A stretch of 64,000 bases of DNA from Pholis gunnellus (lineage: Eukaryota; Chordata; Actinopteri; Perciformes; Pholidae), in contig OU342816.1 in NCBI GenBank assembly GCA_910591455.2, positions 24,749,599 to 24,813,598 on the forward strand, read 5' to 3'. Shown in pieces: positions 12,025 to 24,599 of this stretch. Numbering within the stretch: the stretch's first letter is position 1; each line of letters opens with the position of its first letter. Both the position numbers and the translations under genes were made by a program. The notes beneath the pieces are model-generated. The model saw only the letters and a list, made by a program, of their open reading frames with translations. It searched no databases and had not been told where the DNA came from.

Positions 12025-12779
12025 ATGTTTTGCAGTTTGAATGATTAAAACAGCTGGGCATCAGGAAGCTTTTAAAAGACAATTTAGTGACAACTGCAAG
12101 TGACAAATAATTGTCTTGTGATTTTGCTAGGAAATTTAGCTATTAAGGCTTTTAGGGGGTCTGAAGTGTCAATCAAGGGGTCTGGGACCCCCTGTATTCT
12201 GCACACTGGTACGCCCCCAGTTTGGAGTAGGCTAGACTACACAGCACAGAAGTAAAGCGATGTACTGCTGTGGACGGGGTCAGCAGCAAAACGTATTTTA
12301 GCCACCTAAAAACAAAATAGCACTTTAAGAGTATATTATATTTATGATATTTTCACTACTTTACCTTGCTGTCAGACAGACCTTTCCAACTGATAGTTAA
12401 ACAGGTTTTTTTTGTGTTTGTTTGTACGATACAAACAAACTAACCGATCGAGGCAGTGGTAGACCTGCAACTCCCATGTTCTATTGTGAGTATTGTGGCT
12501 TTGAAGAGAGCACAGATAACTCGTTCAGCTCCCCATCGGAAAGCGCTTTATCAGCAAGGTAAAGCAGTGAAAATCTTCTAAATATCTCTGTACACTTTAA
12601 CTGAGATTGGTTAAGATTAAGGTGGATATAATATATTTTGCTGCTGCCCCCGTCCACAGCGGTTCATCGCTCAGCCCCCACTGGGACTGTGTTCTTACAG
12701 GTTTAAAGTGACACTCAACAATCAACATAGATGATATGTTTACTGTTTACTATCCATGCCTACCCTCCTCTCCTCTCAG

Positions 12780-12888
12780 GGTGAAGTTTTGTTCAGTAGT
12801 TGGATGTCCATCTTCTCTGGGAATGGAGGCACATTCAACCCATCCACACCCATCTACTCCTTTGACGGACGCAATGTGACTCAGCATG
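12780..12888 (+). CDS. Endostatin-like middle exon
   Basis: 109 nt between acceptor 'cctctcag' and donor 'gtgagt'. It reads GEVLFSSWMSIFSGNGGTF, then PIYSFDGRNVTQH. This is a clear match to the endostatin/restin core. It ends in phase 1, shorter than the family by about two codons before the expected Trp-Pro. Confidence 0.7.
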
Positions 12889-13254
12889 GTGAGTGAGAGT
12901 GTGTGTAAACTCTGTGAGCAAGTAAGGGAAATTATTTGTGTGATGGGAAATGAAAGCCAGTCATCCATAATGATGGTTTCATGAGACCCCGAAAACAAAA
13001 TAAATATTTCACTGCAAACGGACCATAGATCTCATGTTCAAATGGACAGCAGCTGTCATTGAAATGGACAGTCATGATATTGACAATAGTTTAAATATTT
13101 TGTGGCATTTGCCTTTATCAGATAGGAGCCAACGGAGATTGGACAGGAAATGGGGGGACATGGGGGATGACGTGCAAGCTGTATAACATAACAAACTGCA
13201 GCAAGACTGTGTAGGTGATATACATCTTTTTATCAGCACCTGCAAACATTCTTC

Positions 13255-13470
13255 ACCTTTTCCCGGTCAGGCTTGCAGGGGCTGGAGCCCGTCCCAGCAT
13301 GCATTTGTTGACAGACGGGGTAAAAACAATTGTCTATCACAGGTCTAAAAAGACTTTCAAACACATATAAATGAAACACTTACAATAGCTCTGCTGTCCA
13401 ACCTGCATGTCTTTAGACTTGTGGGAGGAGACCGGATCAGTATTAACCACTGGGGAAACAGGAAGCATCG
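13255..13470. repeat. Dispersed teleost repeat in the last intron
   Basis: Contains 'gctggagcccgtcccagc', then 'tgtctatcacagg', 'acctgcatgtctttagact' and 'tgtgggaggagaccgga'. From memory this is a very frequent, old fish repeat. Confidence 0.65.
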
Positions 13471-13571
13471 CTTACATTTTTTTTATCTTTCATTCTAATC
13501 TCCCCAGCTCCCATCTTGGTTTAGCACAGCGGCAGCACATGTAACCTCCACTCTCTCCCTCTAACCCCCAG

Positions 13572-13794
13572 GCCAGAGAAGCTAGTACGGCACGACTCCA
13601 ATACGGTGGGCATCCGTCTGACCACTAACTACTGCGAGGCGTGGAGGACGACTGACATGGCGGTGACGGGCCAGGCTGCGCTGCTGCAGACGGGACGTCT
13701 GTTAGGACAGCACACCCGCTCCTGCTCTAACCACTACATAGTGCTGTGCATAGAGAACACATATGTGGGGAACACCCATCAGAGGAGGACCTGA
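13572..13794 (+). CDS. Endostatin-like last exon and stop
   Basis: Reads PEKLVRHDSNTVGIRLTTNY, then CEAWRTTDMAVTG and SCSNHYIVLCIENTYV to a TGA at 13,792. It contains three of the four structural cysteines. Its acceptor ('taacccccag') leaves the exon one base out of phase with the preceding exon. The conserved WHGS is RHDS here. Confidence 0.7.
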
Positions 13795-14071
13795 GGACAC
13801 AGAGGAAACACACACACGCTCTCACACAAACACACACACACAGCATGAGTGCTGAAAGTGCAGAGTGGAAAATGTGACATACATCATTTAAACGGGAAAC
13901 ACATGCAGGCACATACACACATCATGAGGACACGTCGCTGCATGAAAATTACATTCAAGTACACAGACAAAAGGCTGTGTCAGTGATATCAGTCAGTTTA
14001 TCCAAAGACGAGGATTGTAACCAATCAGATGTAGAGATACAATCGAGACTGGGTCCGCCCACTTACTGTCA

Positions 14072-14820
14072 ATCTAACGGTGCCTAACAGTGCCTAAGAG
14101 AACTAACAGTGCCTAACAGTGCCTAAGAGGACCTAACAGTTCCTAACAGTGCATAGCAGTTTCTAACGGTGTATAACAGTGCCTAAGAGCAACTAACAGT
14201 GCCTCACAGTGCCTAACAGTGCCCAAGCGGAACTAACAGTATCTAACAGTGCCTAACGGTGCCTAACAGTGCCTAAGAGAACTAACAGTGCCTAACAGTG
14301 CCTAAGAGGACCTAACAGTGCCTAACAGTGCATAGCAGTTTCTAACGGTGCATAACAGTGCCTAAGAGCAGCTAACAGAGCCTAACAGTGCCAAAGAGTG
14401 CCTAAGAGGATCTAACAGTGCCTAACGGTGCCTAACAGTGCCTAAGAGCAACTAACAGTGCCTCACAGTGCATAGCAGTTTCTAACGGTGCATAACAGTG
14501 CCTAAAAGCAACTAACAGTTCCTCACAGTGCCAATCACTGTCTAACAGTGCCCACGCGGAACTAACAATACCTGACAGTGCCTAAGAGGGCCTAACAGTG
14601 CATAGCAGTTTCTAACGGTGCATAACAGTGCCTAAGAGCAACTAACAGTGCCTCACAGTGCATAGCAGTTTCTAACGGTGCATAACAGTGCCTAAGAGCA
14701 GCTAACAGAGCCTAACAGTTCCAAAGAGTGCCTAAGAGGAACTAACAGTGCCTAACGGTGCCTAACAGTGTCTAACAGTGCCCACGCAGAAATAACAGTG
14801 CCTAAGAGGAACTAAGAGTG
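14072..14820 (+). repeat. 10-bp unit minisatellite, about 75 copies
   Basis: About 750 bp built of a decamer CTAACAGTGC and variants (CTAAGAGCAA, CTAACGGTGC, ATAGCAGTTT, CTCACAGTGC). A longer block, 'catagcagtttctaacggtg', recurs at 14,152, 14,331, 14,471, 14,601 and 14,661. The spacings are 179, 140, 130 and 60, so the 10-bp phase is kept. It lies between the col15a1-like stop codon and the next poly(A) signal. Confidence 0.95.
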
Positions 14821-14930
14821 GAATTACATTTCATTCTAATGGTTCTCTGGTAAACACATTCAGATTAAACTTTTATTTTCTTCACACTGTGGCAGAAATC
14901 AATTATCTTTACTATATTAATTATTTGTAA

Positions 14931-14936
14931 AATAAA
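14931..14936 (+). terminator. Candidate poly(A) signal AATAAA
   Basis: This is the AATAAA found after the minisatellite, about 1.14 kb after the stop codon of the col15a1-like exon. A GT-rich stretch ('cagtgtgttagtgg') follows at about 14,977. If used, the minisatellite would be inside the 3' UTR. A variant ATTAAA near 15,077 is an alternative. Confidence 0.4.
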
Positions 14937-17900
14937 AAAACTCAGCACTTCATATCACTTGTTCCCTGTTTGTCACAGTGTGTTAGTGGAGCTGCTTGTC
15001 GCCTCATTGATTTGCATGTTTGTCTTGAATCCATGACGGAAGGTGATGATGTTGTTTATGTGGTTGTTCTGTGTGCATTAAAGGCACACTACATTTACAT
15101 CTGGCCCCATTTTACCACCTGGTAGTGCAGCCTTAGAGCCAGATGATGGGCATTACCATCAACCCTACAAATATTGATTTGTTTGCAGATGACTGTGCCA
15201 TTTTCCTCTTGACATTAAACATGTTGCATTTTAAGAAGTTGGCAGCTCACAGATTATCCTTACAGTACATTTTCACTGACCAGTTGATGGACTAAACTGG
15301 TCTCTTCCAGTTGGTATTTTCCAGAGATCACATCGTGGCTATTTCCGTCTGTATCGTGCGAGTGGAACACCAACATTTTCTGACAGCATCTTGGACCCAC
15401 CTGCCTTCGAGCCTCGCTCCTCCCCTTCCTGTCATTCTCCCCTTTACTGTGCAACTCTCTATCCATGACAGGCAGCACAAAAAAACAGTGTGGTTAAAAG
15501 TTGCGACGACTGTTGTAATGGCAGAAAAGACATCTGCTGCACAGTGTCTTTGCATGTGGGTATTTATTGGCAGTTACTTGCCTGGAGTGTTGATGGTTTG
15601 GCTCAGAGACTATTTGAGACGTTTGAGCATTCCCACTTATTTATTTATTATTTATCAGGTTTGTATTATTTTCCAGTCAACTTGTATTCAAGCTGTCAAG
15701 CTGTAGTTTTTGTATTTGTGTTTTTTTTGTAGATTCCAGCACCAATGGTAACTTTACACTAAAATTAGTATCTGTATTTAAAGTGGCCGTAATCAATATT
15801 TGTATATTGTGATGAACCCTTCATTTTGGTTTGTTCTCATCGCGTTGTTTTCAGGTGCATTAAGTCACTGCACATTAACTCGTCCAGACAGTTTAAACAC
15901 AAGATGGAAGTTAATGTCCTAAATCAAATTTCGAAGGTTTCAAAGAAATTATGAAATGTTACCTTTCCCTCTTCTTCGGGTGCACAGCACATCTTCTGTG
16001 TCTTGGGGTAAACTGACAGGAGAAACTCGTTCTCGCAGTGCAACCAGACCCAGGGCAACTCATTCATAACATCTTGTGTTATAACATCTCCTCGTTCAGC
16101 CGCACTCGGCTGACTCAGAGGAAGTGTGTCTCTCTCGGCCCCTTTGAATAAGGTCACATGTTTATTCTAAAAGGGCAAGTGTTGATATTCAAATTTAAAA
16201 GTTACTACCCTCGCCCAACTGTTCGATGTGAAAGTGTTGCATGAGTCCCAAAAGCCTGACTCGTCTATGAGTGCACACTAACCCCCCCCCCCTCTTTACT
16301 TTCACTGGGGAGGGAAGTCCCTATATGAAGGGCTATGCATTTTGCCGTCAGAGCTTTTGATATTAAGCCGTCGCCATTGCTCTGCTTTGCGTTATTGCGC
16401 TGCAGACTGATGAAAGCATGATGAACAGAAGATGTGCTGACGGAGAGGAGCCATCTGTCCCTCATTAAAAATGATCGGAGGCAGGGGAGAGCCAGTCCAC
16501 TACTCCCCTGAGATGCCGGATCAAGGATGACTCCCTGTCTGCCATGGCAACTTTGAGTGCAGAAAGACTAATAAGAGTTGCTTCCTAGTTAGAAACAAGA
16601 CTATTGGATAAAGGCTGGTACGCGGTCTTGAGCTATGAAGTGTAACACGCGAGCAGTGGAGCTGCGAAGTTGGATGAGAACGTTTTCAAATAGAAAGCAC
16701 TGTTTATGGTCTATTATTAAATACCTTTTCAACAATTGCAGGGTTGTAATTGTCACCCGTAAACCAGACTACTATGACACCCTCCCTGCGGAGGCCTCGT
16801 GAAACCAATCAATCATCCTCATGTTCTGTGATCATACGCCAGCTATTGAGCCTTTCACTCAGTGCATACCAGGTTTTACTCCAGATGTGTTGTACCTAGG
16901 GATGCCCCCAGAAACTAACCGGGATCGGTTCCAAATTAGTTAATGGTTAATGGTTCTGCTATCTGTACTGTATAAGTTCCGGAGTGAGATCTCTGCTGAA
17001 AATAGCAGCGAACCTCTTCTATCCCGCAGCTTGATCCTCTTTAATGGCCCAGTCTGTCCTTAGTGATGATCAGTATAGGGAAATGATCAGAAGAGGCAGG
17101 GGACCAACACTGCTGCTGAAGTGACATCATAGAAAGGATTATTATTGCAATTAATTATTATAATCAAAACAAGAGGTGGGGATCTTCTCCATTTTTGACT
17201 TTGAATATTCCTGATACAGAAACAATGACACCTTCCGAAGACCCCCTGGTGAATGCGATAATCACGGCTCTGTCTGGATATTTACACGGGCAGCTGTAGT
17301 GTCGTGTCAAAGCCCAAAGTTGTGAACCCTCTGCACTTTGTTGACAGCATTTCTCGCCACAGTTAATTGGTGTAGATGACCTCTCAAACCTTCGAGCCTT
17401 CGGAGGTAGACGGAGCCTTCGGAGGGTCATCATCACTGCTATTAATAGCATTAGGAGGCCTGAGACGAGCTCGAAGAACAAACCCTGAATGCAAATTTCT
17501 ATCCATCACCTGAACAGAGGAATAGCACCGACATTTATTATTCAGCATTGTCGTGCCTTCCCCCGAGGACAGTCTTTCTGATCCTCTTTGTGCTGCTTCT
17601 CGATCTATTGTTACGCTCTACGATGTTGTATTCAAACTGATCGCAAAGTTTTTTTCAGTGATGGTTTAGTGCTCTAAAAATCAAGTGCATTTAAATGTTA
17701 ATGTACTTAGTATGCACACAGTCACCCTCCCATTTGTCCTCACCAGGATGAATTCAAAGCTCTGCTTCTTTGTGGCATAAAAGCTGCTCAGCCATTTCTG
17801 TAACGTCATGTACTCAGTGAAGGCTTCGACTAGGATGAGAAGAGTTTAATCAGCAACATGTGGAAGAGACCGGGATCATTCTTTCATGTGTAAGGCAACA

Positions 17901-18734
17901 TCCGGCTTGACCTAAACCTTGCTTTCTTAACTATGTCAAACAAAATGTAACAAATAAATTAATGTAAATGTGTTGTATTTATATGTTAGTAGAATATCAA
18001 AAAGAAAATCTTCAAAACTAACAGGAATTACAATTGAAGTGTAAACCTTTTTATTGCAGCAACAAATAGTTCAAAACTTAAAAAGGAACTATGATTCCAG
18101 TATATAATGTATATGGCAGTGGTGGGCCATCAAGCCTTTTCTGCTGGCCTTGACAGAATCACAAAGTTCTAGCTATTTTATAATTTAATCATTTTTCATA
18201 AATACACCATGTATTTTAAATATTTTTTTCCCATTAGCTTATAATCTCATTGCATAGCTACTGTCTTCCTCAGTAGCACAGCTTGTTAGAATTACAAGTG
18301 AATGCCTTTGCAGTTTAAGTAAATGGGGACGATATTGTTGATTGTCAGGGTCTTCAACCGATCAGATTTTTTGTTTGACATGTTGGGCGTGTTCTTTGAC
18401 GTGCCAGAGCTTCTCACTGGCCTAGCCGAGTATGTTAGCATTAACGTGTGTCTTGATTGGTCAGTGGGCAAGGCTGACATGTTGTGAAGTTAGCTAGCAG
18501 AACTTTGTAGTAGTAAGATTTTTTTTTACCTAGCTTTGTTTTTTTAACACTCAATGGCTGAAGGAGGAGGAGAAACGGATTTGGTGCCTATCAAACACAC
18601 ATCATCAGTGACTCGGGTAATTGCTTCATATGCAGCGTTCCATTACAGACGGACTGATTGACAGGGTGACCCCCATCATCACACTGTGACTCATCCTGCC
18701 CAGAAATGATTGAGTTGCAAACTGTGGGCCAGGA

Positions 18735-18744
18735 TGTGTGTGTG

Positions 18745-18800
<56 letters not shown>
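18735..18800 (+). repeat. (TG)n microsatellite
   Basis: TG run of about 66 bases with one CG interruption near 18,750. Confidence 0.96.
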
Positions 18801-18802
<2 letters not shown>

Positions 18803-19404
18803 GCAGACTGGCTAGCCAGAAATTAAGTGTTGGCTTTAGGGAGAATGCAAAATGAATAATGACAAGTGTAGAAAGTGGGCTGTCAAAGGTTGTGCAGCTA
18901 AATCACATCACACATGAATATCATTAATCAAGAATATCTCTGATTAATTCAAAGAGTTTGTTTGAGCAGTTTTGTAGGGAGAGAGAATGACGGACAGAAA
19001 GGCAAACTCAACAAAAACAGATGTATTTGTTTCAAACAGCTATTAGAGGGGTTGTATCCTTGCAGTGGCAGTTTATGTGGACTTGTGATAGAAGAAATGA
19101 AACATTCGTAGTCTTAAACATAAAAAGTTTATGGGCATATAAAACACACCCTTGTTTTATTCAGAATACTCAGGGCTGCTGCAGCCTTACTTGGTCTGGT
19201 ATGACCATTAGCTTATGGTGGCTAACGTTAGCTAATGTAATGACTATAGACAAATATTGTGTGATACTGTGTAATTGAAATTACTGAGTCACTTAATGAG
19301 TCTTCTTGGCTTGCTCTACTGTTCCACTATATTTTAGAATTCACCATTTTATTGCCCTTGTAGCCACAGTGTTCATCAGAAATGTGATAGGTCTTTAAAG
19401 TATA

Positions 19405-19545
19405 ATAATAATTACGCAGTTTATTTATATTGCACTTTTAAAAACAAATGTTAAGTGCTTCACAAGGCAATAAAAGCAAGATAAACAAAGTAAAGGTACA
19501 ATAAAATAACTAATAAAAGAGAACAGTGCAAAAAAGATCAAAAAT
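19405..19545. repeat. SINE/LINE-tail-like teleost repeat
   Basis: Contains 'cagtttatttatattgcact', then 'aagtgcttcacaaggcaataaaa'. It is related in pattern to 5,995-6,075. Confidence 0.5.
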
Positions 19546-19869
19546 GCAACTGGGAACAACTTTGGCGTCCTATGTCTGGATTTATTTGCATCCTTTTAAG
19601 AGGTTTGATTTGCCCGTTTGGATAAGCACATCACATGCTGTACTGTCACACTTTGTACAAAATATTCTCAAACACTCATTTTCAGAATTAAAAATAGGGT
19701 CAGCCCATTGTATTGTCATGTTATGAACAGCAGTTATGTTTAAAGACCAAATGATCAATCATTCATATTTAAGGGATTTAGACTCTCACACAAAGGATCA
19801 AAACTCATGTAGCAGCATGATGTTCATTTGTAAATTATGGTGCCATTTAGAGTAAAATAGACCATAAAG

Positions 19870-20095
19870 CGGGGTATGCTTTAGGATAGGGCTACCTTGT
19901 CATTGACAGGTCGCTACTGCTAGCCCATCACTCCTACGCAGTCCAAATATGGTAACTTCAGTCACTGGTTGCAAAAAAACAAGATGGCGATGGCCAAAAT
20001 GCCAATTCGAGCCTTCAAAACAGTAGTCCTGAAACCAGTGGCGTCACGAAGACTATGTCCACTTCTTAGAGACAGTCAATGGTCAAACCCTACGT
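19870..20095. repeat. Dispersed teleost repeat
   Basis: Contains 'acaagatggcgatggcc', then 'aaaatgccaattcgag', 'agtggcgtcacg' and 'ctatgtccacttctta'. From memory this matches a common fish repeat that ends near 'acagtcaatggt'. Confidence 0.55.
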
Positions 20096-23000
20096 TACGT
20101 ACATTATGCTAGTGGCAGAGGTCTGGTGAGCTCACTTCTTTCATATGCTGCTGTCACACTCGTCGCTGTGTAAGTTGAGCTGGTCGCCAATGACGAGACG
20201 AAGCGTCAACCAACGTTGTTTCACCCTGTTCCGTTCCATCTAAAGAAGATGTCATTAGCTAGTTCCCAGCAATATTTAACGTCATAACTAAGTCAAAGAG
20301 CGCTTGATCAACACTTCAACGGCTACTCGCCGACAAGCAACTCTTGTCTGTTTTGTTGCTCTTGTCACTTTGTGTGAACACAGCACAACCCCACACCTCC
20401 GGATTGTTTTCATTTTTAAACTTGTAGTCTAGTCGTCACATCTTTTCACATACACAGTAATAGTCCTCCACCTGTAAACAGCCTTTGACTTGTAAAATCG
20501 GTGGAGTTCCCCTCTGAACAAACTTTAGTTCTGAACAGACACAAAAATCATTAGCTACCACTGACCAATGAGCTGGGTGCAAACGAGGAGCACCCACTCG
20601 GAAAACATCCTCAAAATGGAGCCTTAAGCTTCCTGACTGGCACTCGTTACGATGGAAAGCAGACATCCACGAAAAGAAAATGGAAAGGTTAGAAGCACTG
20701 TAGCTCTGTATTTTCAGCGCAAAACACTCCGACTGCTCCTGACGTCTCTTTTCACGCCACTGCAAGTAATGAGGCAACTTGCCTTGTAAATTGTGTCTAA
20801 TTAAAGGTGTTTGATCACATCAAAATCTTTCACATCAAAAGAATTGTTTCTTTGGGTGACATTGAGATAATTAAAGTACCTTCTTAACTGCATAAAACTC
20901 TCTCTACTGTCTTCTGCAGCACACGGATGATCACAAGGTCAGATTTTTCTCTGGCTTCATGCAAGGGCAGATAGTATTGAAAGCTAACCTTCTCCAGCTT
21001 TCACTGCATCTCAAATGGGGGAAATTACACAGATGTACTGTACTAATTCTCTCTGATGCTTAAAAAGGTACCTCTTTAATACCGGACAGCGAACGCATTT
21101 TACTGCTATTTCTAGCACTATCTGAGAACTGTATTTAAAATATTGAGTTGGTATGAAGACAGCAGACATTTGCCTTCCCTTCCCAGGGCTGACAGGCTGC
21201 GTTGCATCCTGCTGCGCCAGACTGTGAAATGATGTGCAGAGCCCCCGAACGAGGGAAGAGGGGAAGGAGAAAAGGTGGAAAAGAGGTTTATTAATGGCCA
21301 GGCGGCTGGGTGGGGTTTACTTGCCACTTGGGCTGCTTGTCAGGTACAGCTGCTCCAGACTGTTTTTTTTTTTTCGACTCACGTCTCCTTGATTCAAAGT
21401 CAATGGCAGCAGCAGCTGTTTGTCCCCAAAACTCCAGCCTCCTGTACAGGCAGCGGAGAGATTTTAAATGCACCGAGAATCTTGTTTTCATATCAAATGT
21501 AAAAAAAAAAGCAAAAAAACAGGAGTGCAGAGAATATCACGTCTTGTCTCAGATGGAGGTGCAGTAGGTTTGTGACGCATCATGTGCTAAGTGGAGGGAA
21601 ATGTCTTTTTTTTCTTTTGTTATCATGCTTGGAAGACCACAGCTCATTTCCCTCATGCAAATGAGAGCTGCGAGCAAAAAGGGGGGAAGGCAAATGCTAT
21701 TGGAAGGCTGACAGCTCGGTGTGGAAAATGTTGTGCGACTGGCGCTGAGACCAGCACAGTCCCCCAGTGTGTGCCACTGAGGGGAAAGAAGGAGTGAGCC
21801 ATAGAGGGGTGGGGGGTCGGGGTGGGGATTTCCTTTTTTCATGTGAGCTTTGGCATTGAAGGGGTTCTCTCAAAAATGTATGTCACCGCGAGTGAGGGGC
21901 TCGCGAGAGGGCTTCCAAACCATGAACAAACACTGAAGACGACAATGTCACTGACTGCGGGCAGCGAGGAGCATCGGTGGAACCTGTGGTTGTAGCCAGT
22001 GAGTGAGTGTCTGCTGCTGGGACACGAATAGCTGCTGTGAGGTCACATTTTTACGAAAGAGAGAAATCTTTTGGATCTGAATATTGACGCATAGGCAAAG
22101 ACAGAACCTCCAGAGCGAGTGACTTGTGGGCATTTAGCATCCAAGTACTTCATGTAGCCAGCTACCATCCTCCAGACAGCAGTTCTGGAAGTTACGTAAG
22201 CTCCAGATATAAATATACTTTTTTTTCTTCACTGTGAGAGAAGAGGCCAGCTGTGAGTGAAGACAGAATTGGAGCACCTTGTTCCTTTTATATTTTGTGC
22301 ACCAACGAGGTCCCAGTCCAGCGCCCGTGATCTCCAACAGTAGACCCATATGGGTCTACTTTCAGAGCGTGCACACTGTGGGGAGATTGTGCCGCAGTAA
22401 CCTCACACTCAGGATAAAGCGACGGAAGAGAAATCTGGAAAACTGGTTTCCCTACTTGCTTTCAGTTCGTTCCAAGTCAAGGATGACTGAGTAAATTCAT
22501 TAAACTACTACCACTTGAACTGCTGATTTCCCCCCGGAGAGCCAACTCCACATGAGGCTCCACACGCATAGAGCATTTTAAATAGTGATGTTTAATAAAT
22601 GAACAATACAGCTTTATAATAGTTTGAGGCAGGCTTTGGGAACCATCATGTTACGAGAATGAGGGTGCAGTTACACAAGCAGCCAAGACACAAAGTAAAG
22701 TATCATTCAAAAGTTTAAACCAATAGGATATTAGACAGAGTGAGAGAATGAGTTTAATTGGATCATAGGCGCAGAGGGCGGGATCACAAATGTGTGACAG
22801 ATTTATTGGTTGGAAGTTTAGGTGCACACCTACCGTTCATGTCGCATGAGGTCACCTTTACCGTTTTCCGCACAGTGACAGTTTTCCAGGAAGTTGAAGG
22901 GATTGAAATGTGAAACAGCCTCGGGCAGTTTCATATGACTGGTGTCACTCTGAAAGCTGTTAAGTTGTTATCGATGAACAGGAGGTGCGGAGAGAGTATT

Positions 23001-23159
23001 GTGCATCTATGTGTGATGACTGTGCTGTTTACTGTCCCATGGAGCTCCAAATACAAATTTGGTATTAGAATACACCAATGTGGCCCACTTGCTGAAATGT
23101 GTTGTCTATAGCCATTTTCTAATTTGTATTATTTTTATTATTTAAAATAACATATTTCC

Positions 23160-23500
23160 AGTGGAAATCAATTAATTTACTCAAGTAATACACTGATGTA
23201 CATTTTTTTTGCTATTTCTACCTTAGTTGAGTATTTCAATTGCATGCTACTCCAGTACATTTAGCTGACTACTGTAGTTACTAGGTTCTTTTCAGGTTAA
23301 GAATTTACAGAAAAGATATGATAAACCTATAAAATACCATTTAAAATCTCCTTTAAAAAAAGCAGGTTGTAGTTACTACTACTGCTGCTACTACTTCTAC
23401 CACTTATGCATTGGCAATATTTTTAATAATCACCACAGCTTCTATTTTCGAGTATATACTTTTACTTTTGATACGTTAAGTACATCTTACTGTCTGTAGT
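23160..23500. repeat. Diverged dispersed repeat
   Basis: Contains 'gagtatttcaattgcatg', 'ctactccagtacattt' and a 'gtatatacttttacttttga' end. It resembles the element at 1,160-1,262 but is more degraded. Confidence 0.4.
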
Positions 23501-24599
23501 TATACTCACTAGGACATGTTTTAATTCAGGACATTTAATTGTAATGGGAGTATTTTTGGGATGTAGACCATGAAGTAATGACAATATTTTAGCTTTTTTT
23601 AATATGTTACACACATAACCGTACACATGTGAACGTATACCTGTAATTCCTACAGTTAACAATCACTTCCTGGGTCTTGATGTAAGCTGTAGTGGAAAGT
23701 CACTGGACTTCCTGGGTTCAGGCCCGGCATCCTCTGAAGCAGTGGTTTTCAACCTTGGTTCTTTGGACTCGGAGGCTGTCTCTCAATACCAGTACGGCCC
23801 ACGATGGTTCATGTCTCCTTGAGAGAAACGTCTGGGCAAGACTGCAAGGATGGAGAACCCAGCTGTCAGAGTTTGATACATTCTGTTTGGCTGCTATTGT
23901 GCAGCACATTCCACCAGCGACAGGACAACATCAACATCTGAGCGTGTTTGCGTAACATTTATTTTGTTTTTACACGTATGCTCATTGTATTCATTCTATT
24001 TTCCTGTTCGAAAAAGCGCTGCATCCATGTAAATGAGTCAAATAAAACCACAAGTAATAAAACTATCTCAGGTACATTTCAGGAACTGAACATTTTTATT
24101 TTCAAACATCCCTAGTAAGCTATTACTCTTATCTCTTGAGCGCACGGCTAAACGATGCATGGAAAAATGTGGTGGTGTGCGAATCACATAAATTAAAAAA
24201 TACATACATTGCAGTGATCACAGGCCATCTTTAGGAAAATAAATTCTACAACTCTACAACGAAGCGCCAATTAAACCCAGTGCTTTCACTCAGTTTTCGT
24301 CAGCTCTAAGGACGACTGATTGCTGTCTCTGTAAGCTTAAAATAAGTCAGTCTTATTCGGTCTGTAGTCTGAGAGCACAACTGAAACTGGCCTAATTGAC
24401 TTAAGCTAATCCTTTGGCAGCTGGCTGCAGGGCTGCTTCCCAAACTCACACTCAAACTATCCTGTCGCTGCACCGCTCTCACATAAACAGCAGTAGTCTG
24501 GGTGGCACCCATTGTGTTAACGGTGTCCTTGAGCAAGGCACTTTGTCGTTTGACGTCTATAACCGATATTTTCTCCACAGGGAGCAAAGAAAACGACGT

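Larger units (their letters stand above)
10235..13794 (+). pseudogene. col15a1-like NC10/endostatin C-terminal fragment (probable pseudogene)
   Basis: Collagen XV and XVIII are basement-membrane proteoglycans whose C-terminus is released as restin/endostatin, a compact domain with two disulfides. Pieces in order: GELYIRARNGWRKIQ (10,235-10,311); LGELI (from 10,645); a 72-nt exon (11,586-11,657); LHLAALNAPL with GIRG and ADFQCYQQA (from 11,867); GEVLFSSWMSIFSG with PIYSFDGRNV (12,780-12,888); YCEAWRTTDMAVTG to VLCIENTYV and a stop (13,572-13,794). The RNGWRK-QLGELI junction and YCEAWRTTD favour collagen XV over XVIII. All four endostatin cysteines are visible. Lesions: a G8 run causes a frameshift before ADFQC; the sequence after CYQQA is not recognisable and hits a stop at 12,022; the 12,888/13,572 junction is out of frame by one; the conserved WHGS reads RHDS. 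No triple-helix exons were found upstream. Assembly error in a living gene is the alternative. Confidence 0.62.

Noticed and set aside
14072..14820. CRISPR-like array
   Set aside because: Units are 10 bp with no unique spacers and the context is a fish genome; it is a minisatellite.
15311..15706. 131-codon open frame
   Set aside because: No recognisable family, overlapping open frames on both strands, AT-rich and not flanked by splice signals.
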